Shown here piece after piece: positions 9,528-18,407 of a stretch of 64,000 bases of DNA. The DNA comes from Flavobacteriaceae bacterium MAR_2009_75. GTDB lineage: Bacteria; Bacteroidota; Bacteroidia; Flavobacteriales; Flavobacteriaceae. The notes under the pieces are model-generated. The model was given only the letters and a program-made list of their open reading frames with translations. It was not told the DNA's origin and ran no database searches. Position numbers and translations under genes: made by a program. Where the stretch lies: the NCBI GenBank assembly GCA_002813285.1, contig PHTZ01000001.1, positions 1,301,501-1,365,500 on the forward strand. Reading direction: 5' to 3'. Numbering within the stretch: the stretch's first letter is position 1; each line of letters starts with the position of its first letter.

Positions 9528-10289
9528 TTAAATAGATACCTGCTTTACCTTTTTGTAGGCTTCTTCGTCAAAATAGAAAGTGCAATCAGGGTGCGATGTC
9601 AATATGGAAGCAGGGCATGATTCTGAAATATTGCCAGTTAATGTATTCTTGACGGCTTCACTCTTGGTAGAACCCAACACAACGCAGAATAACTTCTTAC
9701 CTCCTGTCAAGGCAGGAATAGTTAATGTCAACGCACTTTTAGGCACTTTATTCAGTTCAGAAAAACACTTATCGTTCACCTGTTGAATTCTACATTCTTT
9801 ATCGAGCTCAACAACTTTTATCGTTTCAGGGTCATTAAAATCAGCAACCGGAGGGTCGTTAAAAGCAATGTGACCGTTCTCGCCAATACCCAAACAAACA
9901 ATATCGATAGGTGCTTCGTTAATCAATTTGGTATATTCTGCCATTTGCTGATCAATATCGCCTTTGGTATTCAAGACATGATATGCCTTTAAAGGTACCT
10001 TTGAAAACAAATTGGCTTTCAAGTATTCAGCAAAATGCTGTTCGGCACCAACAGGAAGCCCAATATACTCATCCATATGAAAGGCCACGATCTTCGTCCA
10101 ATCGATAATAGTAGATTGTGCTATATAATCTAGCATGGCCGTTTGAGAAGGTGCTGCTGCAAATATGATACGTATCGTATCTTGTTTACCTTGAATTTTA
10201 GAAATATATTCTTCTATATCCTTTCCCGCTGCCTCACCAGCTAATTTTCCGGTAGCCTTGACATTAATATTGTTCTGGTTTTGTTCCAT
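9528..10289 (-). CDS. nagB: Glucosamine-6-phosphate deaminase-like protein
   Basis: The product is 253 residues when started at the ATG at 10289; an upstream in-frame ATG at 10370 would add 27 residues unlike any NagB N terminus and is rejected. NagB converts glucosamine-6-phosphate to fructose-6-phosphate and ammonia. The motif HMDEYIGL holds Asp73, matching catalytic Asp72 of E. coli NagB, and GIGENGHIAFND holds His140. Compared with the E. coli GxxDGHIAFNE segment, the Asp141 position is Asn138 and Glu148 is Asp145, so two of the classical catalytic positions are conservatively changed. Context with nagA and two GH20 genes supports the assignment. Confidence 0.88.
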   Translation of the reverse strand: MEQNQNNINVKATGKLAGEAAGKDIEEYISKIQGKQDTIRIIFAAAPSQTAMLDYIAQSTIIDWTKIVAFHMDEYIGLPVGAEQHFAEYLKANLFSKVPLKAYHVLNTKGDIDQQMAEYTKLINEAPIDIVCLGIGENGHIAFNDPPVADFNDPETIKVVELDKECRIQQVNDKCFSELNKVPKSALTLTIPALTGGKKLFCVVLGSTKSEAVKNTLTGNISESCPASILTSHPDCTFYFDEEAYKKVKQVSI

Positions 10290-10376
10290 TTTTTTAATTG
10301 TACAGTGAGTCATCCTCACCATTTTATTTTTCCTTACCTCAGCACAAAGCAATACAATACGCTGATTCACATAAAT

Positions 10377-11117
10377 TTATAAAATTTCAATTCGGTCGAT
10401 AATAATTTCTTCTTCTATATTTTGAAGTGGAGGTTTGCCCCTGAAAAGCCATAAATTGATTTTTAGTCGCTCTTCGTTATCGGGTGGTATATCATCCCCT
10501 TCGTATATCCACGAATGATTTAATGCAGCTGCATCGGTGGTATGCCCAGCAAAACTGCCAAACTTGATACTTTCAGGTTTCCAATCAATAAAATGAGTCG
10601 ACAGGTCATTTTGAAGATTCAAATCATAGCGATATTTGTTGGTTGATATAGCGGAAGGTTGAACTGCAAATTGAGCATTCCTATTTTCTTTTACCGCCCA
10701 TCGTGAAAACTCAATATCAATTTCTTCTTGATCATTGTTATAGATGAAAAATCCGGCGACTACATTTTCATCTAATTGATCGACCCTACTAGAAATGTAC
10801 ACCACGTAACGATTAAAACCATACGAGCGATGTAGGGCCAGCCCAGCGCAATGCCAAACCCCATTTTGATTGGTGATTTTCAAATGCAACCTACCTTGAT
10901 CATCTACCCAAACATTTTGTTCTGAGTCTGAGAAAATATTTGGCCCCGGCCCTTCTTTGGCTTCTTCGGAATTTCGTACCACCCAGTCAAAACCGGAAAA
11001 TGTAATCACCCTATTCACTTTTGGCACTATAGGTTCCGATTCGTCTTCAGATTGACTGCAAGCCAAAATGTTGCTCAAAATCAACATCAACAAGACATTG
11101 CCCATAGTTTTCTTCAT
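10377..11117 (-). CDS. GH16-like family lipoprotein
   Basis: A 246-residue lipoprotein (lipobox NILAC, Cys20) with a single jelly-roll domain similar to GH16 laminarinase-type folds. It has GPGPNIFSDSEQNVWVD near residues 57-72 and the catalytic signature EIDIEF at 132-137, in which both nucleophile Glu132 and acid/base Glu136 are kept. GH16 enzymes cut beta-1,3/1,4 glucans and galactans, and some act on mucin or keratan-type glycans. In this locus an endo-acting role that opens a GlcNAc-containing polymer for the GH20 enzymes would fit, but that is inference. It is short for an active GH16 and could instead be a surface binding protein. It lies between nagB and the FAS1 protein in the operon. 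Confidence 0.75.
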   Translation of the reverse strand: MKKTMGNVLLMLILSNILACSQSEDESEPIVPKVNRVITFSGFDWVVRNSEEAKEGPGPNIFSDSEQNVWVDDQGRLHLKITNQNGVWHCAGLALHRSYGFNRYVVYISSRVDQLDENVVAGFFIYNNDQEEIDIEFSRWAVKENRNAQFAVQPSAISTNKYRYDLNLQNDLSTHFIDWKPESIKFGSFAGHTTDAAALNHSWIYEGDDIPPDNEERLKINLWLFRGKPPLQNIEEEIIIDRIEIL

Positions 11118-11152
11118 ACCAACTATTTTTCCCCTGAAACTGATTCTTTCGA

Positions 11153-12598
11153 TTAGTTGACAGTTATGTTGATTTCGAAGGGCTCTACTTCTGAGCCTAC
11201 ACGATCTTTCGCTGAGAGCACTACTTTATCGCTTACACCTGTACCATCGTTAATATATAGTACATTCATCAGATTAATGTCTTGCTGGGTAAACTTATCA
11301 CCGACCTGTAGGGTCTGCGCACCGGTAATAAGCCATCCGTTGGCAGGTATTTCCTCGACCGTAAATATGATATCACCCGGTGAGGCCCCTTCAATTTCAA
11401 CTACCAAATCGTTCCAAACATATGCTTCCCCTTGGGCTACCGAAAATCCGTTGTTGGCAGCGATGTTCAAAAAGCTGTTGCCCGAGCCTAAAGTCGCAAT
11501 CAACATCGGAGCGTTGAAATCGGGGTTTTCTTTTGTACCGATCTCATCGGTTTCATCAGAGCCGTCTTCACCATCTATCATTAGCGATATTCTTTGCTCT
11601 GAACCCAACCCGGTCACATAGTCGGTGATATTAAAATCAAAAGTGCTGACCTTAGTGGTCGTAATACTGGCAATAGGATCGTTCTCAGGAAAAACCGCAT
11701 TATCGAAGGTTAGACCCATTTCCGTCCAAAGGGTATCGGGTGTTGCAAAAATGTTCATTGCCACACCTTTGGCATGGGTGAATTTCACCGCTAACTCTAA
11801 GCGAATGTCAGTGATTACACCCTCCTCATCAAAATCTTTTAAATCGAACATCACGAAACCTTTACGGTCAAAATCGCCTGCACCAGTCACATTCTTGACC
11901 TTAATCAAGACATCTGATCCGAAATTGGTGCCAGATTGTGCTCCTCCGTTTATATAGGTATCCGCAACAGGAAATATGGTATCTGTTTTAATCGTCGGGT
12001 CAGGCACGTTTAAATCGTTCTGAGGAGCTGAAAAATAAACTATTGATCCTACGACGTGTACCGCATCATCTAAAGTTTCAAGATTTGAACTTGTTATTGA
12101 CCATTGCTTGCCCGTACCTTGATTCACCAACCCGATAAAATTAGAGTCATGTGACAAATACATGATTTGACCGTTTTGGGTATTGTAGGGCAGCGGCTTA
12201 TTGCTTTCAAACAGATTTGGGTCTGTAAAGACCACCTTTTTATCAACTATATGGTATTTAATCAAGTTTCGCAGAATGGGTAACGGAACGTCGTTTATTG
12301 AACCATATGCATTTGTGGCAAGAAACTCTTCAAAAGCCATATTTGTAGGTGCAATATACGTTCTGGTGGCATTATCGCTAAACAAGCTTTGAAGTTCAGC
12401 ACACTCTATGGCACTTTCGAATATTCTTAAAGAATCGCTGCCCTTGATATAGTCCCAGGCAGAAACACCCAACTGTGCTTCTACACCCGCCTCTTGATAT
12501 TCAAAGTTTTCTTGAATTTCACAACCATAATTTATGCTCGCAATTGCGATTACGGCAAGCAGCAAAATTTTACTGTAAGTTATTAAACCATTTTTCAT
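11153..12598 (-). CDS. Surface lipoprotein with FAS1, CBM-like and cadherin-like domains
   Basis: A 481-residue lipoprotein (INYGC, Cys26). An N-terminal fasciclin (FAS1) domain spans about 45-190, with the characteristic TYIAPTNMAFEEF near 80-92 and the VHVVGSIV closing strand. A middle DNRLRE/CBM96-like beta-sandwich (about 205-370) begins with DTIFPVADTYINGG and contains RKGFVMFDL. The C terminus (about 378-481) resembles a cadherin/CSPG repeat. It follows susD by 33 bp, the position usually taken by SusE/F-type surface glycan-binding proteins, so a glycan-capture role is likely. FAS1 is an unusual partner in this position. No catalytic residues are apparent. Confidence 0.8.
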   Translation of the reverse strand: MKNGLITYSKILLLAVIAIASINYGCEIQENFEYQEAGVEAQLGVSAWDYIKGSDSLRIFESAIECAELQSLFSDNATRTYIAPTNMAFEEFLATNAYGSINDVPLPILRNLIKYHIVDKKVVFTDPNLFESNKPLPYNTQNGQIMYLSHDSNFIGLVNQGTGKQWSITSSNLETLDDAVHVVGSIVYFSAPQNDLNVPDPTIKTDTIFPVADTYINGGAQSGTNFGSDVLIKVKNVTGAGDFDRKGFVMFDLKDFDEEGVITDIRLELAVKFTHAKGVAMNIFATPDTLWTEMGLTFDNAVFPENDPIASITTTKVSTFDFNITDYVTGLGSEQRISLMIDGEDGSDETDEIGTKENPDFNAPMLIATLGSGNSFLNIAANNGFSVAQGEAYVWNDLVVEIEGASPGDIIFTVEEIPANGWLITGAQTLQVGDKFTQQDINLMNVLYINDGTGVSDKVVLSAKDRVGSEVEPFEINITVN

Positions 12599-12631
12599 AA
12601 TCTATATTTTCTAATTGGATAGCATTTAATT

Positions 12632-13996
12632 CTAGTAAAAACCGTTCTGCTCAAGATTAGGGTTTCTATTCAAAGCATCTTCGTGAATAGGCCATACAAA
12701 ATTGGCCTCATCTGCGAGTCCGTTAATGGGCCCCATAACCTCAACGGCCTTTCCTGTTCTAACCAGGTCGAACCATCGATGACCTTCAAAAGACAATTCG
12801 ATAGATCGTTCGTGCAATAATGCCGATTCGACATCACCGTACATATCAACAGCTTCGGCCTCATTCAATTCCGGTAAGCCCGCCCTATTTCTAATTGTGT
12901 TCAAAAGGCTTAAAGCTTGTGCTACCTGCCCCAACTGGTTATGGGCCTCTGCCTTTAGAAGCATGATATCTGCCAAGCGAATCATAACAATGTTCTGTGC
13001 CGATGGGTCTGCACTTTCATCATTAAAACCTTGCCCGAAAAATTTCCAGATTTTCTTAGGTTCTTCTTGCGTTACATCATAAATCAAATCTTGCCTTAAA
13101 TCGTCTTCTTCAAAAGAAGCCCTAAAATTTTCACTCGGAAAAAAGTGACTGTCAGAACCGATTGCGTAAAGAATTCTAAGATTATTGGTCTGGGTCTCGT
13201 CATACCCAATTTCGAATATACTTTCATTAGAAAACCCTGTAGAGAAAATTTTCGACCAATCGTTAATGCTTACCAATGAGTACAAACTATTGTTCAGAAC
13301 CCTATTGGCAGAAGCAATGGCCGCTTCATAATTGCCCCTCCACATGTAAACCTGGGTCAACAGACCATAGGCCGAGCCCTGCGTAATCAACAACCTATCT
13401 CTTTCACCACCAAAACTCTCTCTACAATTTTGGCTCGCGAAAATTAAATCTTCTATTACTTGGTCGAGAACTACATCTTTGTCTGTCTTAGCTATAAATA
13501 ATTCTTGCTCTACACTTTCGTAGGGCTCCAGTATTAACGGAACATCGCCCCAAACCCGAACGGCATAAAAGTAAGATAACGCCCGTAAAGCACGCGCCTG
13601 ACCTACCAATTGTTGGCCGAACTCCGTATCTTCTTCAAAGACGGAGGGCACATATTTGATTGCGTAATTGGCCCTACTTATGGTTTCGTATAAATTGTTC
13701 CATCGGGCAGAATTCATTGTTTTATTCAAGGTATTCTGTTGAAGCAACAAAGGGTCTCCCGAATGATTGGTGTTAACCGCATCTGCCCTACCTTCTCCCC
13801 AGAAAGAAAAGTTAAGGGAAAAAGTCGATTGCACGGCATCATATATACCATTGACCCCAGCTTGTGCATCGCTAGAAGTTTTATAAAAGCCTTGGGCCGA
13901 AAAGCCACTTTGAGGTTCCTTATCCAAAATATCTTTTGAACAAGAAAATGCTAAGGCTATGAAAAAGACCGCTATTATATTTTTACTTTTTTTCAT
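12632..13996 (-). CDS. SusD/RagB-family glycan-binding lipoprotein
   Basis: A 454-residue lipoprotein with lipobox ALAFSC (Cys19). Family features are the N-terminal KEPQSGFSAQGFYKTSSDAQAGVNGIYD, the TPR-like helices with YAVRVWGDVPLI around residue 150, and the C-terminal RSIELSFEGHRWFDLVRTG and NPNLEQNGFY endings typical of SusD. It caps the SusC barrel and binds the incoming oligosaccharide on the cell surface. It begins 10 bp after the SusC stop codon. At 454 residues it is at the short end for the family. Its partner gene is frameshifted in this sequence, so the pair may be non-functional unless the frameshift is a sequencing error. Confidence 0.93.
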   Translation of the reverse strand: MKKSKNIIAVFFIALAFSCSKDILDKEPQSGFSAQGFYKTSSDAQAGVNGIYDAVQSTFSLNFSFWGEGRADAVNTNHSGDPLLLQQNTLNKTMNSARWNNLYETISRANYAIKYVPSVFEEDTEFGQQLVGQARALRALSYFYAVRVWGDVPLILEPYESVEQELFIAKTDKDVVLDQVIEDLIFASQNCRESFGGERDRLLITQGSAYGLLTQVYMWRGNYEAAIASANRVLNNSLYSLVSINDWSKIFSTGFSNESIFEIGYDETQTNNLRILYAIGSDSHFFPSENFRASFEEDDLRQDLIYDVTQEEPKKIWKFFGQGFNDESADPSAQNIVMIRLADIMLLKAEAHNQLGQVAQALSLLNTIRNRAGLPELNEAEAVDMYGDVESALLHERSIELSFEGHRWFDLVRTGKAVEVMGPINGLADEANFVWPIHEDALNRNPNLEQNGFY

Positions 13997-14006
13997 TGTT
14001 CAGATT

Positions 14007-17000
14007 TTAAAATTGAAAGTTTAGTCCTGTCATTATCGTGCGACTTTGTGGGTATGACCCTTCATCTACCCCAGCACGAAGACCACTGTACGAGTTTACA
14101 TCAGGGTCGAAGCCAGTGTACTTGGTCCACGTAATCAAGTTTGAAGCCGTTACGAACACATCTAACTTGCTTAAGCCTAATGGTTCGATCAACCTATTAG
14201 GAAAACGATAACGAAGGTTGACGTTTTTAAGCTTCAGGTATGAACCGTCTTCAACCCATCTGCTTTGTACCCGACTATCAGATTGCATAGGGTCATCACG
14301 TACCGGTCTTGGAAAATCGGTAACATCACCCTGCTCTCGCCATCTGTTCAATGCATCTGTCGAAAGGTTGTTATAACGAACCACAGAGTTTCTCTGGTGA
14401 TTTATTTCGCTATAAATGTCGTTACCATAAGAGAATTGAAAGAACACGTTCAAACTAAAGCCCTTATAACCGAAGTTGTTGGTTATACCCCCAAAGAAGT
14501 TAGGTTGCGCGTCGCCGATAACCTGTCTATCTTCTTCATCGATAATGTTATCACCGTTTAAATCGTTCCATATAGGGTCACCGCCTTTAAAGACGCTACC
14601 TAAGGCACCGTTGGTGATTCCGTTGACGTTGTCTTCATCTCGGGCATAGACTCCCTCGAACTTCCAACCGTAGAATGTACCAATGGGCAAACCTTCTTGC
14701 AAAATATGATAATTCCCATTTTGAATATATCCATTGGTCAGAAGTTCATCGGGGAGATCTTTGACCTTATTTTCGTTCTTACTAATATTAAAACTGGTAT
14801 CCCATGTAAAATCGCCCACCATATTTTTCGTACTCACCAACAACTCAACACCCTTATTTTCGATACTACCTATATTTTGGGTAATGAAATTAAAGCCTGT
14901 AGTTCTGGGTATGGGTACATTATATAAAAGATCATCAGTTTCTTTTAAATACACATCAGCGTTAAGAACGACCCTATTGTTGAAAAATGCCAAATCTAGG
15001 CCAGCATTATATTGGGTCGTAGTTTCCCAGGTAAGTCCTGAATTAGGCATTACCGAAGGGGAAGCGCCGGAATAGCCCAAGTAATTGGTACCCACTAAAA
15101 ACTCGCCCTGAGAAGTATAGTTTCCTATAGCTTCATTACCTGTTTGACCTGCACTGAAACGAAGTTTACCATCGGCGAGTACATTCTGGTCTCGTAAAAA
15201 TTTCTCATCAGAAAACCTCCATCCGACTGAAGCAGAAGGAAAATACCCGAAGCGATTATCTTCTCCGAATCGAGATGAGCCATCGGCCCTAAGGTTAACT
15301 TCCAATAGATATCTACCACTATAATCGTAAGACATTCTCCCGAAATAGGACAATAAAGAATGTTCGGTTAAAATATTCACATCTTGGTTTGAAATAGTAC
15401 CCGCAGCATTCAAGGTTCTTACGTTATCACTCGGAAAGAACATACCGTCTAAACCGGTTCTTTCATATTGCCATTCTTGAAAACTCATACCGAGAAGAGC
15501 CCCAAAATTATGGTTCTCGCCAAAAGTTCGATCAAAACTGAAATAAGTTTCATTACCCCAAGTTAAATTGGTAATAGACCGAACAGCTCCGGAATTATAA
15601 CCTTCTCTATAATCAAGTGTCGAAGGAAGAAATTCATCTTCTTTCATCGATAAAAAATCTAAGTTTAGATTACTTCTCAATTTAAGCCCCTCGATGAATT
15701 CATATTCGGCGTACTGGTTACCGATAATTCTATTACTCTTGTTAAGGTGCGTAGCATATTCGGCAAGCCCCACAGGGTTTCTTTTACCGAACTGATACCC
15801 ATTAAGCGAACCGTCGGGCAAATACATGGCGTATGATGGTGGCCGAATCAACAACTCTCTCACCACGCTAAGGTTACCACTACCACCCGCATTAATTCTA
15901 TTGTTGGTTCCGTTGGTGTATGATAGACTTTGACCGACCGTTAGTTTATCGGAAACATTAAAGTCAACATTTAACCTAGAAGTGACCCTTTTGTAATTGG
16001 AGTTTAATATAATACCATCTTGATTTAAAAAGGAGGAGCTCCAAGAATATTTGGCATTTTCAGAACCGCCCTGAACCGAAAGGTCAACCTTATATTGCGG
16101 AGCCACCCTCAATAATTCTTCTTGCCAATCGACATCTCCGTTGTTCTTAGGGTTCAGCGAATCGATTATTGTCCAGTTTGGCTCAACGGGGTTCTCCATA
16201 TTCCTATAAGAATCAATGATTGCCTGTCGATATTGAGATGCATTCAACACACTCAACTTTCTAGTAATCTGACTTACACCTGACGTAAAGTTGACATTTA
16301 AAACCCCCTTACCTTCTTTACCTCTTTTTGTAGTAATCATCACAACACCATTGGCCGCACGTGAACCATATATGGCGGTTGATGCCGCATCTTTTAATAT
16401 TTCGATGGACTCTATATCATTTGGATTGATATCAGCTAGTGGGTTTAGTCCAAAATTTTCGGTTCCGTTAAGAGAAGACAATGAACTCGACTCTATGGGC
16501 ACCCCATCGACCACATATAAAGGTGAGTTTCCGGAATTAAGCGATGAATTACCCCTAACGGTGATAGACATGCCCCCACCGGGTGCTCCAGAGTTTGATA
16601 CCACCTGAACCCCGCGGCCCTACCCTGCAATATGGAAATCGGGTCTTGCAAATTGGTCTGGTCGATGTCTTCACCACCAACCGAAACTACCGACCCCGTA
16701 AGGTTTCTTTTCTTCTTTTTACCGTAGCCGACAACTACAAACTCATCTAGTTGATTAGCTCCCAGCTCTAATGAAACATCAATATTCCCATTATTTCCTA
16801 CGGATATCTCTTTCGATTGATACCCCAAAGAAGTGAACACCAAAACCGCGTTGGTATCAGCAACATCGATGGAATAGTTACCATCAAAATCGGAAGCAAC
16901 CCCATTAGCAGTACCCCTCTCAACAATATTGACACCAAGAAGAGGCTCTCCGCTTTCGGCATCGGTGATTTTACCGGTGATAGATGTACTCTGCGCATGA

Positions 17001-17104
17001 AGCCCAAAACAACAAAGTTGTGCTATAAAAAGGAGCAGTACTTTTTTGAGAAGTCCTTCACACCCTTTTTGGTGGAGTTTCCCAGCACTTTTTAGTTTCT
17101 TCAT
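14007..17104 (-). pseudogene. SusC-like TonB-dependent transporter, frameshifted
   Basis: Two overlapping reading frames together make one SusC protein of about 1032 residues. The N-terminal part (from the ATG at 17104) has a signal peptide ending LHAQ, a carboxypeptidase-regulatory-like domain, the linker QLDEFVVVGYGKKKKRNLTG and the start of the plug, ILQGRAAG. It then leaves frame at a CCCC run on the + strand (16610-16613). Adding one base there restores the expected continuation GVQVVSNSGAPGGG, and the rest of the plug and barrel is open to 14007, ending in a terminal Phe. This is either a recent inactivating deletion or a sequencing error. It is the first gene of the GlcNAc operon, with a promoter and LacI-type operator directly upstream. 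Confidence 0.88.
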
Positions 17105-17153
17105 AAATTAGTGATTTACAGGTTAGTTTTCTGTATTGTTAACTGATTGTGAT

Positions 17154-17185
17154 CAAATATAGATTTACGAACAGGTTTATGCAAA
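17154..17185 (-). promoter_or_regulatory. Bacteroidetes-type promoter of the susC/nag operon
   Basis: On the minus strand a -7 box TATATTTG (complement of 17154-17161) matches TAnnTTTG. A -33 element TTTG (complement of 17182-17185) lies 20 bp upstream, the expected spacing for Bacteroidetes sigma-70 promoters. The -33 element is inside the palindromic operator, so a bound repressor would block it. The start codon of susC is about 50 bp downstream. Confidence 0.75.
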
Positions 17186-17197
17186 CGTTTGCATAAA
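17176..17197. promoter_or_regulatory. LacI-type operator 1, 22-bp perfect palindrome
   Basis: A perfect palindrome with core GCAAACGTTTGC at 17181-17192, extended by TTTAT/ATAAA on both sides. The central CG with symmetric arms is typical of LacI/GalR-family operators. It overlaps the -33 element of the leftward susC promoter, and the same core is repeated at the lacI start, so the neighbouring LacI-family protein is the obvious ligand. Confidence 0.85.
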
Positions 17198-17255
17198 TAT
17201 TTACAAAAGAAACGTAATTTTTAACATATCAGAGTTTATAAGAGTAAAAAATTCT

Positions 17256-17263
17256 TATTTTTG
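17256..17263 (+). promoter_or_regulatory. Candidate -7 box of the lacI promoter
   Basis: TATTTTTG fits the Bacteroidetes -7 consensus TAnnTTTG and would start transcription around 17270, placing operator 2 inside the 5' untranslated region. The -33 element is weak (TTTA at 17235-17238, 17 bp upstream), so this is a moderate-quality prediction. Confidence 0.45.
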
Positions 17264-17328
17264 CCTAAATTATAATGATATTTTTACCAATATCTCTATT
17301 TAACCCAATTATTCATAATTTAAAAATT

Positions 17329-17340
17329 GCAAACGTTTGC
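17329..17340. promoter_or_regulatory. LacI-type operator 2 at the lacI ribosome-binding region
   Basis: A second exact copy of GCAAACGTTTGC ends 7 bp before the lacI ATG. Here only the 12-bp core is symmetric. Its place suggests autoregulation by roadblock of transcription, and looping with operator 1 about 148 bp away is possible. Confidence 0.8.
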
Positions 17341-17346
17341 TGAAAG

Positions 17347-18372
17347 ATGTCCAATTCACGAATTACTCTTAAAGATTTAGCAAAAGAACTGGGGCTGTCA
17401 CCCTCGACCATCTCTAGGGCAATTGCCGGGCACCCCGCAATCAGCAATGCAACCAAGCTTAAGGTTCAGCGTAAAGCAGAAGAACTAGGGTTTGCCCCTA
17501 ATACTATTGCTGCAAGCTTCAGAAAGAAACGAACCTATTCCATCGGAATTATAGTTCCGAAATTAGAAGTACATTTTCATTCATTGGTTATTAGCGGAAT
17601 TGAAGATTTGGCATATAGTAGAGGATATAACGTAACCATATTTCAATCGAAAGATTCATTTGAACGTGAAAAGGAAATAACTAAAATTCTTCAAAACCGA
17701 TTGGTCGAGGGTATTATCGTATGTATCTCTAACGAAACAAAGAACTATTCACACTTTAAAAAATTTATTAAACTCGGTGTACCCATTATTTTCTATGACC
17801 GCGTGCCATCCGAACTAAAGGCTAACAAGATAATTATTGATGATTTTGGTTCTGCATTTCGAGCTACCGAGCACCTTATCGAACAAGGCTGTCAAAGAAT
17901 CGCCCATATCGCAGGTCATCAAAATACTTCTATTTTTAAAGATCGGTTCGAGGGTTATAAATCAGCCTTGAAGGCTCACAAAATTGCTTTCGACCCAAAC
18001 CTTGTGTTTGAAACCAAAAGTTTGACTTACGAAGAAGGAGCAGCAAGCGCCAAAAAACTGATAGCGCTCAAAAACAAGCCGGACGGACTTTTCTGCTCCA
18101 ACGACTATACCGCCATTAGTGCCATTCAAGTCTTTCAAAAGGCCAATTATAAGGTACCCGAACAAATTGCCGTGGTCGGCTTTAGTAACTATCCTATTTC
18201 TAGGGTAATCGAACCCAATCTTACCACAATTAATGACCGCGCTTTTCAAATGGGTGAAGCCGCTACGAACTTATTGATCAGACAAATTGAAGATAAAGAC
18301 AACCCTATCGATTTCGAAACTATTACCCTGAAAACGAACTTGATCATTAGAGAATCTTCGTCAAGAAACTAA
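17347..18372 (+). CDS. LacI/GalR-family transcriptional regulator
   Basis: A 341-residue DNA-binding regulator. The N-terminal HTH (ITLKDLAKELGLSPSTISRA, residues 5-24) and hinge helix (PNTIAASFRKKRT) are followed by a periplasmic-binding-like effector domain (about 60-338) with DGLFCSNDYTAI and VPEQIAVVGFSNYPIS. It is divergent from the GlcNAc operon and flanked by two copies of the palindrome GCAAACGTTTGC, so it very probably represses that operon and itself. The inducer is unknown; a GlcNAc-type sugar or its 6-phosphate is the natural guess from the regulated genes. It converges on the GH43 gene with only 35 bp between stop codons and no visible terminator. Confidence 0.93.
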   Translation: MSNSRITLKDLAKELGLSPSTISRAIAGHPAISNATKLKVQRKAEELGFAPNTIAASFRKKRTYSIGIIVPKLEVHFHSLVISGIEDLAYSRGYNVTIFQSKDSFEREKEITKILQNRLVEGIIVCISNETKNYSHFKKFIKLGVPIIFYDRVPSELKANKIIIDDFGSAFRATEHLIEQGCQRIAHIAGHQNTSIFKDRFEGYKSALKAHKIAFDPNLVFETKSLTYEEGAASAKKLIALKNKPDGLFCSNDYTAISAIQVFQKANYKVPEQIAVVGFSNYPISRVIEPNLTTINDRAFQMGEAATNLLIRQIEDKDNPIDFETITLKTNLIIRESSSRN

Positions 18373-18407
18373 GCTTTCGAATAGAATTTTTGCTTTTCAC
18401 AATGAGT

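Noticed and set aside
10290-10370. Extended N terminus of NagB from the ATG at 10370
   Set aside because: The extra 27 residues do not resemble a NagB N terminus, and the ATG at 10289 gives the expected family length.
11157-11621. A 154-residue + strand frame opposite the FAS1 lipoprotein
   Set aside because: The minus-strand gene has a signal peptide and recognisable domains over the same bases; the antisense frame has no domain.
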